From Holothuria scabra (lineage: Eukaryota; Echinodermata; Holothuroidea; Aspidochirotida; Holothuriidae), in the NCBI GenBank assembly GCA_037179385.1, contig CM074193.1:42750846-42814845 (forward strand): a stretch of 64,000 nucleotides of DNA, read 5' to 3'. Shown here piece after piece: positions 1 through 11,700 of the stretch; within the stretch, counting starts at the first letter, position 1, and each line of letters opens with the position of its first letter. The notes under the pieces were generated by a model. It was not told where the DNA came from, ran no database searches, and worked only from the letters and a program-made list of their open reading frames with translations. A program made the position numbers and the translations under genes.

Positions 1-171
1 GTAGAGTATAACTTCTCTATCCCCCAGGACTTCATCTATCTCTACAAAGAGTTTCTTAATGGCAAATGCAGTCATCCCAGATTTATTTCGAAACTACTCC
101 TATATTTCACAAATTTCTTCCTATTTCTCTTTAAGTGTCTTTTTAAGGTCATGTCACTTGGGATAGTCTAG
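1..171 (+). CDS. Possible terminal exon of an unseen plus-strand gene
   Basis: A frame open from the window edge to TAG (169-171) includes a good acceptor TTCTCTATCCCCCAG ending at 27, followed by DFIYLYKEFLNGKCSHP. The remaining residues are hydrophobic and low complexity. No family is recognised and it may be chance. Confidence 0.2.
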   Translation, partial: VEYNFSIPQDFIYLYKEFLNGKCSHPRFISKLLLYFTNFFLFLFKCLFKVMSLGIV

Positions 172-418
172 TCATGTCACTTAAAAGTGATTTTGTTGGA
201 TTGAAAAATAGGGAGATACATAGTTGGAAATGATACTGCAAGTGTACAAAACAGTCTTTATTCGATTCCTGACCCCTTTTGTTCAAATATTTGCCTTTCT
301 AGCATTAATATTACTAGACAGATTGTAATGTCATATTATTCGTAACATAAGTACCGCCCCTGCATCCAACTTACAATTTGTGTCTTCTTTTTATTAAAGA
401 CTAGTTATATTGTGAGGC

Positions 419-548
419 GAGTTAGTTAGATGGAGTTTCACCACCCAGTCTGCAACCAGTTGGTTCAAGTGGAGCTGGTCATGGCCTTTTTTTCAGTTGT
501 GGCCCACTGGCTTGTTTTCCCTACTCCATTGCTTATGCGGAGCATCAC
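419..548 (+). repeat. Dispersed repeat family A
   Basis: It runs from GTTAGTTAGATGGAGTTT through TTCAGTTGTGGCCCACTGG to TATGCGGAGCATCA. It gives the unit's forward reading. Confidence 0.6.
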
Positions 549-3500
549 GCGCCACGGCAGTAGGTTCTGTAGTAGGTGACACCCTTCCTCTCATTGACAA
601 AAATTCTTGTAGCTACCAAAAAAAAAAAAAGGAAACACAAAGGATATTTAAATGTTTTTGATCATCTTCAAAGCAATGTTTTCTTTTGTAGGACTTTAGC
701 CAGCTGGACCTGCCAGAATAGTGATGGTGTCCAAGCATTAGGTGCAAAACATTGTAACTAGTAAAATAGCTTACACTTGAAAAGTGTTCGTTGATTTGTT
801 CTCCCTATACTTGTGTATTACATAAACAGAAGTTAGAGTGATACCACAACATTGCAGAGTTTTTCCCAGCTCATCCATTCAGTTTAGGTATTTGGCCAAG
901 TGATATACACCAATCTGTTACTAATTTTGAGATGTACAGGGTCCATCTTCTCATTTCTTTTGTCCACCTATCTCATGAATACAGTAGTTGTTTTCAATTC
1001 AAAACCTGGACTTAATTTGCTCATAATGGGGTTTTGCATTAATTGTAGCCATCTCTAGTGTTGCTGATCAAAATAGTTGCTGAAATTTTGGCTGATGCAT
1101 GGACCCCAGCAATATTGCACAATTACTTGACTGATATATTTGTGTATAGTATCTGTCTCCCTTCTGGGATGTGAAGACTTTTGTGGTTCCCAAGTTTAGT
1201 CATACCAAAGACTTTAAAAATGGAATGTACTGCTATTGTTTGTGATGCTCCACATGAGCAATGGAATAAGGAAATTGTCCAGTGCCCACAACTGCAGAAA
1301 AGACAGTAGGCACCTCTAAAATAAACCAGAAATAGAAGTTAACATGTAGAACTCCAACAACAAACCAATCCAATTAAGGCCATCATGCTTTCTACTGTTG
1401 ATAGTGAAGCAGGAACCTGGCAGTCTCAGACCAAATGACCTTGCTCATTATGCTAGATATTGCAACTAAATGTGTTGTATCACTTTAACATGATTTTATC
1501 TATCTTGTGTGCCTTTTATCATATATTCTTTCAACCATGTTTCACATATGCATACCTTATTTCACGTAGAAGTTTGATTTTAGTTTTCTTGTTTTATTTA
1601 GTGTTATTGTGTGCCTCAGAGTTCTTTTAATTTGCAGGAAAATAGCAAACTTGCAAATCTTTGAAGAAATCAAATTGTATCATAATTTAATGTGTGTATG
1701 ATAACTAAACATGAACACAGCCAGCAAATTTAGGGCTGAGTATGTGTAATTTTGGTTCCCAGGACGAATGTGGGCAAAAGTTTTTCAAAAGACTTTTTCC
1801 TTCTTTAAGGTTAGGCTTAGAACTATAGGATTATGTGGACCTGAAATATTTGGCCTGTTCCTTCATAAGGTGTTGTCAGAATGACAAGGAATGAGAAAAG
1901 GGTCAAATAACTGTTTCTGAATTAAGGATTGGGCCATGTCCACATATAAGAAGTTGATTTATCTATTGGCACACTGTTCCCCCATTCACTGCAGAAAAAA
2001 AGTTATGCAGTCTGTATTATAGTCAAAATAATATGGAGGGTGCTTTTGTGGCCGTTCAGCAATTGCTCAGAACAGTGGCATAGCCTTGGGGTGGTTTTGG
2101 GGGTTAGAACCCCCCCCCCATGACCCAACCTTGCAATGTAAAAGCACCTGAATAGGGTTTTTTCCTCTCTATCCTTAAAATTTTCCCTCATGTCGTGCCC
2201 TAACCCCCCCCATGACACCAAAACCCTCCCCATGACACAATCCTGGCTAAGCACCTGGCTCAGAAATAGTGATTGTTGCATAGAAACTTGGTTTTATCGT
2301 CATTTAGCTATGCCATACTCCAAACTTTATTCTGCATAAGTAACAGAGTTCAATTATAACCATACACAGTTGGCCGACCAATCAAAAGGGAGATTATATG
2401 CATTTCAAAGTAAAGTGACAAATCTATGTCAATAACTGCCAAAATATTGATGTTTGGGTATTTTTATGGACATTGCAATTCAATCTGAAATCAGAAGCAC
2501 CAAAGGGTATTTTAAATGGCAACCTGAAAACTCTTGTAGGTCCATAGTCAGTACGAAGAGGGGCAAGACAGCTTCTAAAAAAAGGCAAGATAGTTTTCAG
2601 GGGGATGTGTGTAAGAAAAGTTTTGATGCTACAGTTGGTTTTGTCCTCATTGGTTTCTAGGTGGGACAAAAGGTATGTCAGAGAGTTTATTCACTTTCCC
2701 CTCACCACAGCAATTAGAGGCCTCAAATCATAATAAAAGGTTGTCATCTGAAAGAAATGTTACAGTTACCCAGTTAAAGCTTACAAGTGAGGTGAACTGA
2801 GCTCAGTATATTTCTCCAGAGAAATGAAGGAAGGATTAAAGTGCAGGCAGAACTGAAACCAACTTTGGGGTGTTACTTTAAATTTTGCCAGGGAGGGAAT
2901 CAGGGGAAGAAAGTGGATCAAATATGTGGCCTGTTGACCAAGGTGCTCATCAATGTATAAAACTAGAAGCTGCTGTTGGTCCGCAAAGACATATCTCATA
3001 ATTAGTGCAATATTTAATTCTCCCACCATACTTAAAAAGGGAATGATATTTTACGACTGCTCCATGCACCTCCTTGCCCATTTTCCACTGTGCTTAACTG
3101 GCAAATTTTTTTTTTCAATTAAGCAACATTTGTGCACTACTCTAATATTGATAGAAAATAAGTGTTCATGAAATTTTATTTACATATTATTTGGGTTTAC
3201 ATGATAGATAGTCCCTATCTGATTTGACTAGTGTTAATGTTAAACTGTTTTCTTTTTATGAAAGGAAAATTATAACTTAAAAAGCCTTGTATATTGTTTT
3301 GTTTCACTTAGCATAACATCATGGTGCAAGCTACTGTAGAAGAGGTCCTTCAAAAGCTTGTTAGGAAATGCTGCATACCTGTATTTTTGACTTACCTCCT
3401 TTACATGAGGTGTTATGTAAAAAGTGCTTGGTGTGTACTTATCATCATCAGTTTGACATACATACTAACATTTTTCTTTTAAAAATTTTATATGCTTTAT

Positions 3501-5295
3501 TGTAGGACATGCTTTCAGTCTTAAATTTGAAACACTTTTTATTTGAAAGAGCAGAGGAGGCAGGATTTGTTGTATAAACACTTTAGTTAGGTATAGTCTC
3601 ATTTTTTGTACAAAATCTTGACTTCATTGTTGACACTTTAAAAGCCCAGGCTCTGAAATAACAGAAGGGCAAAATGTATTCAAAGAGGATTATCTTTCCA
3701 CCTGCAAAACCTCAACACCCCTCCCCTTTCCTTTATTCCTGTAACATATATGATAGAATGGAGAGCTTATTAAGTCAGCCATCTTCTTGAAAAAGACATT
3801 TCCTTAATGTGATTAAACTTAATACTATGATCATTAACAGACTGTTGTGATGGTGGACTTAGGTAAGAAATCTGGCATTCTATTTCTATAATTTCAAAAG
3901 ACTGTATGTTTTTCAGGTTATCTTGTTGCATATATTAATGGATACAAAATAAATATGAAAACTTATGAATGACAGTAGTTTTCTCAGGAGGCCTCAAAGG
4001 TCATGCCATGGTGGTCTTGCCCCACATTTTTCTTCCAAAGCAGGCATGTAGCCAATTGGAGGGGAGGGGGAAGGAGCAGCAGTCCCTTCCTTCACCAAAC
4101 ATTTGGTACTTTTTATTTTAACCATATTGCTAGTTGTCTCCCCTATTTACATGCAAATGACAAACCCTGGAAAGTGCCATTTCCATCATTCTCACAGGCA
4201 TTTTTGGCCAAAATTTTTGGATCCATACTTTGCACTAGCTCATGGTTTTACTTGGTGTAGATAGTTTGTAACAGGATTCCCCCCTCCTGGAAAAAAGTCC
4301 AAGCTTCATGCCAGCCCTGAAATCCCAAAATAGATAAAGAGCAAATGCCTTTTGCCTTGTTTCAAAATATTTAGAGTGAGTAATTAACCTGAAAAAAAAG
4401 GGGGAAAAAAATACCAAGTCTGTATCTTAATACAACTAAGCTATCAGGAAATGATTTGGTTCATGGGAATGTAACTCTAGCCAAAAGTGTATTGGTTTAC
4501 CAGGTTGTGTCTCGGAGTTACATTCGTTACATTTTCATGCTCTCGTAGCATATTCTCTCTTTACATTCTCTGTTATGGTGGTTTTGTCTTTTTTTTTCTC
4601 CAATTCTGTATAAGTAATCTTAGGTGGCTTTCTATTGGGTGTTCATGATATTTCCATTATTCATCACTGCCCAGAGATGTGTATTAATATGTATTATTGA
4701 AGTCAGACCAAAGCCAACCAAAATAGTGGGTGGAAAGTTTAGGCCATGCAGTCTTCAAGCATGGGTGGTGATAGTCTCCCCTCCCCCCACCCTTTCAGTC
4801 CTTTAACTGACCTTTCACAGTTAATTGTTTGAAAATGTTGTCCCCTCCCCCCATCATTAATGAGACAAATCACCATCCTGGCCTTGGGGACCTGTTTTCA
4901 CTTATTTTCCAGTGTAGTTGTATGTGAATTTTGTAGTCCAATTACTTAGCTTCCAATTTGGTTATGTTGGTTCTGTGTACAGGTAGAGTGTAGTATCTAA
5001 GCCATCATTAGCCTATAGAGACTTCATGTGGGTCAATGACTTGTAAAAATTAAACCAGAGGAAGAAATAGGCTATTTAAAATTCTTCTATAAATTATTTT
5101 ACAATTTTTTGTGATAGACATGTGTTTTGAAAGGTACATTGAGTGTAAACTGTCATCTAGCTATCACTTTGAAATCTCCATGGAGATTACTATTAAAGAG
5201 TCTTCAGATTCATCAATGGGTTGCATTTTGTTTCACTTGCATAATATTGTAAATTTATTACTTATTTACTCCCCCCCCCCCCCCCCCATGGGCTG

Positions 5296-5470
5296 GGGTT
5301 TCACAATATGCCCATGGTATTACCCGCCTGTCGAAAGAGGCGACTAAAGGGAAACATAACATGCACTTAACCATAATATAAATTTAACTTAGAAACTCTT
5401 ATCCAGTTGAATGACAGTATATAACACATTTGTGTTGATGTGTTGTTTAATCTCATCTCACTCACTAACC
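5296..5470 (-). repeat. Dispersed repeat family B copy 1
   Basis: It contains CCTGTCGAAAGAGGCGACTA and ends with the reverse of the ATGAGATTTAACGACACACC core. A 17-base C run (5271-5287) abuts it. Copies at 16040-16255 and 21408-21600 also have a G-rich run after the same end. The CCTCTTACGAC core resembles a SINE core I recall from other marine invertebrates (unverified). Confidence 0.6.
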
Positions 5471-6311
5471 CACCTGCTGTCCTTCAACCTTTTGGGGCTA
5501 AGAAAGAAATAGGTGAAGTTGGAAACAGAGAGTTATGTCAAATAAATTCAGACAAAATTTAACTGGTACATTATTTTACAAACAGTTGCAGCTTTATTGC
5601 ACATTTTAAATTCTTATAAGACATACATGTACATTCTACAGTGCAATTTATTCTGTAGTGAACATCCAAGAATGCATGTTAGCCTCAACAGACCCACATA
5701 GAAATATTCAAAATATATTAATTAATTACACAACCATTTAGGCTAGGATCACAAATTTTCATTTGAAGATATAATGTTTAGATTAAGACAAAAAAATGAA
5801 AGTTTATGCATGGTACAACTGCAGGCCAACAAAGGGCCATTTTTATTCTCAGTTGCAAAGAAATCATCACATGAGGATCCTTTGGAATTTTTAATATCTG
5901 TTAAATCTCCAGACAATACCTCTTTGAAGTCATTTCTGGAGTAAGGTGACTTGCCAATTCAAAAATATTGGTAGGTTTCTTTCAAAGAGGTAGCATGTCT
6001 TTTGTTTACATAAATATCAATCATTGCTAAATTATTCATAGCTTTGTAATTTGGTTAGTGATGATTATTCTTTAGAAAGGAAGCTCAAATTTAAAAATTA
6101 ATTGCTCAGGGGACTGATAAATGCTGAAAGAGTCCTTGAAGTGAAGGTCCAAAATATCAGTTGTGTTTGTTGGGTCCACTTTTCAATGTCGCAACTTCAC
6201 ATATTGAGCTTTTGATTACTTGAGATAAGAGGCTTAAATACCCAGCAAATTGATCAACTGATGATGGACTTTGACACTATGGCAGCTGCTTTCTTTATTT
6301 CGATGCATCTT

Positions 6312-6367
6312 ACAGTTATTTTCAAAGGTCTGTTAACATATGTCACAAGACCTTTGAAAATAACTGT
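6312..6367. repeat. Perfect 19-bp hairpin
   Basis: ACAGTTATTTTCAAAGGTC at 6312-6330 pairs without mismatch with 6349-6367, leaving an 18-nt loop. It could be a small foldback remnant or an RNA hairpin in the putative TRAPPC10 3' UTR. Confidence 0.8.
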
Positions 6368-7344
6368 GAAGAGTGAAACTGGAGAAAAATTACAGCTGGC
6401 CTTCTTTTTATAAACTGCTCTGGTACTAACTGGGTTTCCATACCTGGAAGTGGCAACGCAGAGGTATGCACATGCATGTACGTACCCCTAACCGTAACTC
6501 AGTATTACTGTGTGTACATAATCCTTACACCATTTACTATGCGTATGTACCCCTAACCTCATTACCCTGCATACGTAACCCTAACCCTGTAACCTGTCAC
6601 TTAAACCAAATTAGCGTCACTACTCCCCAACTCATGGCAGAGAGCCATTTGGCAAAACCAAGTAAATTCTCCCAAAGTAGTTCTGCTTCACGAGGAAGCC
6701 ACATCCTCAAAGAATAAAATAACCAACTTCTCACACTCTCAGACCCTTTAAAAGAATGTTATCTTTTGCTTCTACATTGCTGCATTCTGTGGGGAATACT
6801 ATTACAAAAGTGTTATTCTAAGTTATCACTATCAATTCCAAACAAGTACTTACAATGGACATTCCTATTCACATGAAACAATATTTTGGACCTAGCTTGT
6901 AATGGACCAGACATGACTGGGGTGAAACATACTGAAATTTACAATGGATAAGCATCCCTTTTTGATAACAAGAAGACCCATTTTAATTTGATGGAGTAAA
7001 TAAAGAGAAGTATTTAGCATCCATTATTCACCCAATAACACTACTGCAATTACTCCAATGATCCTTCATTATAAATATGACTAGAATGAACATTTAATGC
7101 TAGAGCAAATTGTAAATTCACTGAATTCATTGTTTAAGGTGATCAGGAATCAATCTCACAGATCAACCAATATTTTTATCCAATTTGGAGAAATGTGAAA
7201 AAAAAGTTACATTTCTTGCACATATTAACACATATATACGTGTACAGGACAGGACACACATATACAGGATTTTACAAATATAAAATTTCATTGTTTTTTT
7301 TTGCCCCTTTTATCGAACATGTCATCTCTATTGTAGCTAGAGAT

Positions 7345-7579
7345 TGGCTGGAATTAATCAAAGGCCATGGCCTTTACATTTTTGGCAATGGCCTTGTTGC
7401 CCTATAAAATTTGATGACCATCAAGGCCATGCATTTGGCCTCCATGCCCTACTTGTGAAATTACATTGTGCTTAGTACCACATCATTTGTTTGGCCTTGG
7501 TAGCCTCTCAGTTCATATGACATACCCTTAAAACTGCAGGGGTGATGGCCTTGCCCTCTTGGAACCTTAATTCCAGCCC
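7345..7579. mobile_element. Foldback/MITE-like element with GGCTGGAATTAA ends
   Basis: GGCTGGAATTAAT at the left end is the inverse of the right end ATTCCAGCCC. Both ends are followed inward by AAGGCCAT-type motifs. About 235 bp with no coding capacity. No clear target duplication was found. Confidence 0.5.
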
Positions 7580-8493
7580 AGAGAAATACATGCAAAATGT
7601 GACTGGTAAAAATGTCTCATCATAATTTGCAACAAACTCAACATTCAAAGGACAAATTCTAGAGTTGCAACCAGCTACTCTTTTTTTCATGGCAAGTTGA
7701 GGTAACTAATGCATTTCAAGGACTCAAAGTCAACTCACTGTCTCACTTCAAAGGGGAAAATGTGATAAGAATTATTCAAGTCGGGCAATTTTGCAAGTTG
7801 CATGACTTGAGTCAAAACTCGACTACAACTCTTACTCAATGATCACCAGTTCAAGCTTGATGAAGTCAATAGCACCACATAGAAACAAATTCCATTTATA
7901 TGACCAGCACCTCTCAAGAAATGTCTGTAATATACATGGTAGATCATTTTCTCTTCATTTTAAGGAAAATAGCAGAGCTGTCAACCTTGTCAAACCAAAA
8001 AAAAAGGAACTCAAATTGCAAAAAACAAAATTTCCAGCAAAAGACCAGAATCTTACTGAACAAACTTACAACCTTATGCAATAACTGCACAGCATACTAT
8101 TTTTTGACAAGTTGTGCAATCTGTGCCAAGGTCACAATAATGAGGTCTGGGGAAACAGTTCACTCCACTTGTACAGTAATGCAAGTACTGTGAGAGATAT
8201 CTGGCATCTGCAGTGAAGTACACATTTCTTTTTTGCAGGACACGTAAAGCTTATTATGCAGAACTTAGAAGTGCAAACTGCAAACTTATCAATGCATATC
8301 ACTACAATTGGTAAATGAGCCTATAATTCAAAATTTTGAAGAAAAAAAACAGAATTTGACAAGAAAAAACAGAATGCCATATTTCCCCCCCCCCCCAAAA
8401 AAAAAGAATTATTCTGGCAAAAACAGAATGGTTGGCAGCTCTGCAACAGCACTGTTTCCTTGCCATTTCAGCAAGGTGTACAATTGCTATGGA

Positions 8494-8723
8494 TCAGGAA
8501 ATTGATACTTCAACTGTGCTTGCATTGCATTCAGGATATACCTGAACTTGCATAGCTTTACTCCTGTAATACACTTGGTTTGAATTCAGGGGAAACAAAG
8601 TTGACTCCCTCTGGAGTTCTTTGTTGACTGGTTTTGGGTCTTCTTTGACTGATTCACTATCTGCAGGGTCATCATTTGACTCAGCAACCTCCTCCGATAC
8701 TGCAGCACCTTCAAGCTGTAGAT
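8494..8723 (-). CDS. TRAPPC10: TRAPPC10 exon 20 (terminal coding exon)
   Basis: Residues 1122-1197 and TGA (8496-8494). Acceptor CATTTTTTAG. An acidic Ser/Asp/Glu linker is followed by QVYYRSKAMQVQVYP and the end STVEVSIS, comparable to the vertebrate LEVSVT terminus. Confidence 0.94.
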
Positions 8724-11700
8724 CTAAAAAATGGAAAAAACTCATGTTTCAGTTTCTGAAATTATTGTATTACACTTCAAGAAATGCCACTTAAAATTTT
8801 ATACAGATATAAGCAAGTTTGGTAATTTGTTGCCGCATGCAACTGTGGGGCACATGATGGGACACACAAACCAAGCTCATCGTGTAGTGCATGCTTTCCC
8901 TTGTTTTGCACAATTTATGTATACAGGACACGGACTTCCTATACATGGACAGAGCATATTGCACAGTAGATTGTCGCTACCGTAGGTGTGAGAAAAAGCA
9001 CACCAAGATGGCTGTCTGCTATGATTTTGTGTTAAGGTGTGGACTTGCTCAAGTCAATTCCCAGATTTTGTAAGAAAGTTGAAATATTTTTGAAATATGG
9101 CAAGTTAAGGTCAAAATCATTTCACATATTGCAGGAATATGATATTTTCTCCCATTCAAGTTTAACTTTTGTTTAAAATGTTACAGAGTCATCGTCAAAT
9201 CAGACGATTTATAGCTTCACAGCGGCCATCTTGGTGCGCCTTTTTTGTCCTAGTCGGTGGCGACCATCTACAGATAGGACATACACTTTACATGCTCTGT
9301 CCATGTATGTAAGTCCGTGATTTGCACTAAAGCATAAATTTAAGTGCCAAAATCACAGAGATTCCAAGGCTGTAATTCTTAGAGGCACACCAGGGACTAG
9401 CCCCTGTACCCCACAAAGACCTTTTTTTCTTCTCAATCCTTCCTTCAAAGTAAACTGCAGTCCATACACGGTACAGGGGCGCATACTACTCCAAGTCCAA
9501 TTTGAACTAGTGCAACATACTACTCTATTACATCTGATAGTCATTGAAAATCATGAGACAATTTCTTTTTGAACTGTGAAATTGATGAAAAAAGTCATTG
9601 GTTTACCTTGAATATAATTCCTACAATATCATGAAAGACACTTTAAGTATACCTCAAGTCAAAAAATTCAAAAATATATATATTTAAAAACATGAAAACT
9701 GAATTCTTGCAGTTCAAATCCCATCTTTGTAGGACATTCCTAAGCTGAGATATAAACCATTGAAGTTAATTTACTCAACTTAAAATGCTTTATTGGGCAA
9801 TATTTCATGATGTTATTGTTGTATGACTCAAATTTCAAACTTTGTATTTCTTTATTTGTAACTAATTTAGCCATCTCTGTGCAGCATGCTATGCAAGCAA
9901 ACAGGAAGTGTTCAAGGTCATAAAAGAGTTTTAATTTTAAAGGCAAACAAAGCAGGTTATGTGAGTTGTACAACAAGAAATTGACAAATTATTGCCCAAT
10001 GGACCAACTTGTTTTTAGTGAATAAACTTCAGCATTTTATATCACAGCTCAAGAATGTCCTATGACGATGGGAGTTGGACTGTTAGAATTCATTTTTCAT
10101 GCTTTTTCATATATATTTTTGAACTTTTTTTACTTGGAAGTTCACTTTAAAAAAAGAATCATGAAAGGTAATTGATATTTACGACATTAAGCCTTAGTTT
10201 CATAATAATTTTGGGGCGACCACATATATGATTACAGTTTACAAACCCAAGATGACAATGCAACCCTCTCAAGATTCCTCAACTCACCTTGTGGGTATTC
10301 ACTTAGTTTTATCCCTGGTAATGGCAGAAAACCCGAAACTACTGGAAGCATCTCCAATTGAACTGTCACGACCTTTGACCCCGATGCTACAACCACAGCT
10401 CCTTTGTTCTTCCCACACATGACCCACATGCCTAGAGTCTCTACCTCATAAAGGACGGACTTGTCTCCTTGAACATTGTCCTCTACACTTTCAATCTCTA
10501 TGCTTAGATTGCACAGCGCCCCCATTGAACACATCTCCTTGCCATCTGCTGGTTTCACACTAGATGATACGATGTATTTTGTCTGTTGAATAAAATGAAA
10601 GCTTCAAGTAATACATTCTACTTTCAAACATATAGCTTAAAGAGCAAGAGCAATCTTTCCAACTTGAGTCTGTGTCTTAGACTGTCCTGTTTCATGATTG
10701 GCCCTTGATAGTCATGTGGACAGTATTTTTTCTTCTATAACTTGAAATTAAATGGAAGATGATGCCTGGTTTACCTTGAATGTGCAATACTGAAGTCCTA
10801 AAATATTATGAAAGATCCTTTGAAGAGAAATAAGATGAAAATTGTGAGATTTAGCTATTCCTTTGAAATGAGTTTGGAGCGAATGTTCTTGCCCTTTAAT
10901 GTACTTCCTACATTTAAATGAAAAGTTAGAATAGTGTGCAATTAATTGAGGAAACCAGACTTCATGGCACACAAAATTTATAATAAATTTGATCTAGCAG
11001 TGCTCACAGCTTTTTTTTCCCAATTATTGGGCAATGTATTGGGATGACTGCTCTTGGCCTTTAACGTCTTTGGTATGACCCAGCCTGGGGTCAAACCCAG
11101 AACCTTCTGAGAGAGAGCCTTAATAATAATATTTTGCTACAATTGCCCCCCCCCCCCCCCTCCCCCCGTGAAAGGACTTCATACTTACATCTAAATCTGC
11201 GATACCAAAGGAATATTGTACTTGGCTTTCTGCTGGTTCAGGTGATAGTTTTCGTGTTGATCGCAAAGAAAATCCAAATAAACAGCTTTTGCAACTTGAA
11301 ATTGAGACTTCTGGCAGATACCAGACAAAAGAATGAGTGAGTCTTGGTGCAACCACCTACAAAAATTAAAGTGTACAATTTTAAAGGGTTGAAGTTACAA
11401 ACTGAATACATTCCAAACCAGAATGCAAAAATGCATTGAGGTTTTGATGATATATGAATGTTCTATTTCAAATAAAGCCATCATGTACTATATCTTCTAC
11501 CCCAAAGGTTAAACTAGCATGTCAAAACATAATGTTTTAATACCAATTGACCTTTGGCCTCCACTAACAAAAATAGAGATCATCTTCTCACCATAATTCA
11601 AAACCAGTAGCCTTAAGAACTTGTGAGGGACTAGAAGTTCTGCATTTTGTGAAAAAAATGTCCTCCATTTATCTTACTTATTATCGTATCACAGGACAAA

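Larger units (their letters stand above)
172..5592. other. Gene-poor flank
   Basis: I see no supported gene. It contains repeat A (419-548), repeat B (5296-5470), a 17-base C run (5271-5287) and T- or C-rich stretches. Open frames are short and lack family resemblance. Confidence 0.5.
5593..8493 (-). other. TRAPPC10: Probable TRAPPC10 3' UTR with candidate poly(A) signals
   Basis: No coding signal follows the stop codon. AATAAA signals on the minus strand occur at 6299-6294 and 5598-5593. The latter is followed by a T/G-rich stretch, as at genuine 3' ends. The interval holds a perfect hairpin (6312-6367), a foldback element (7345-7579) and an 11-base C run near 8386. The extent of the UTR is inference; transcription may end earlier. 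Confidence 0.4.

Noticed and set aside
6478..6600. CCCTAACCCT strings resembling telomere repeats
   Set aside because: Only two adjacent units are intact, among variable CCCTAACC-like words; too short for an interstitial telomere array.
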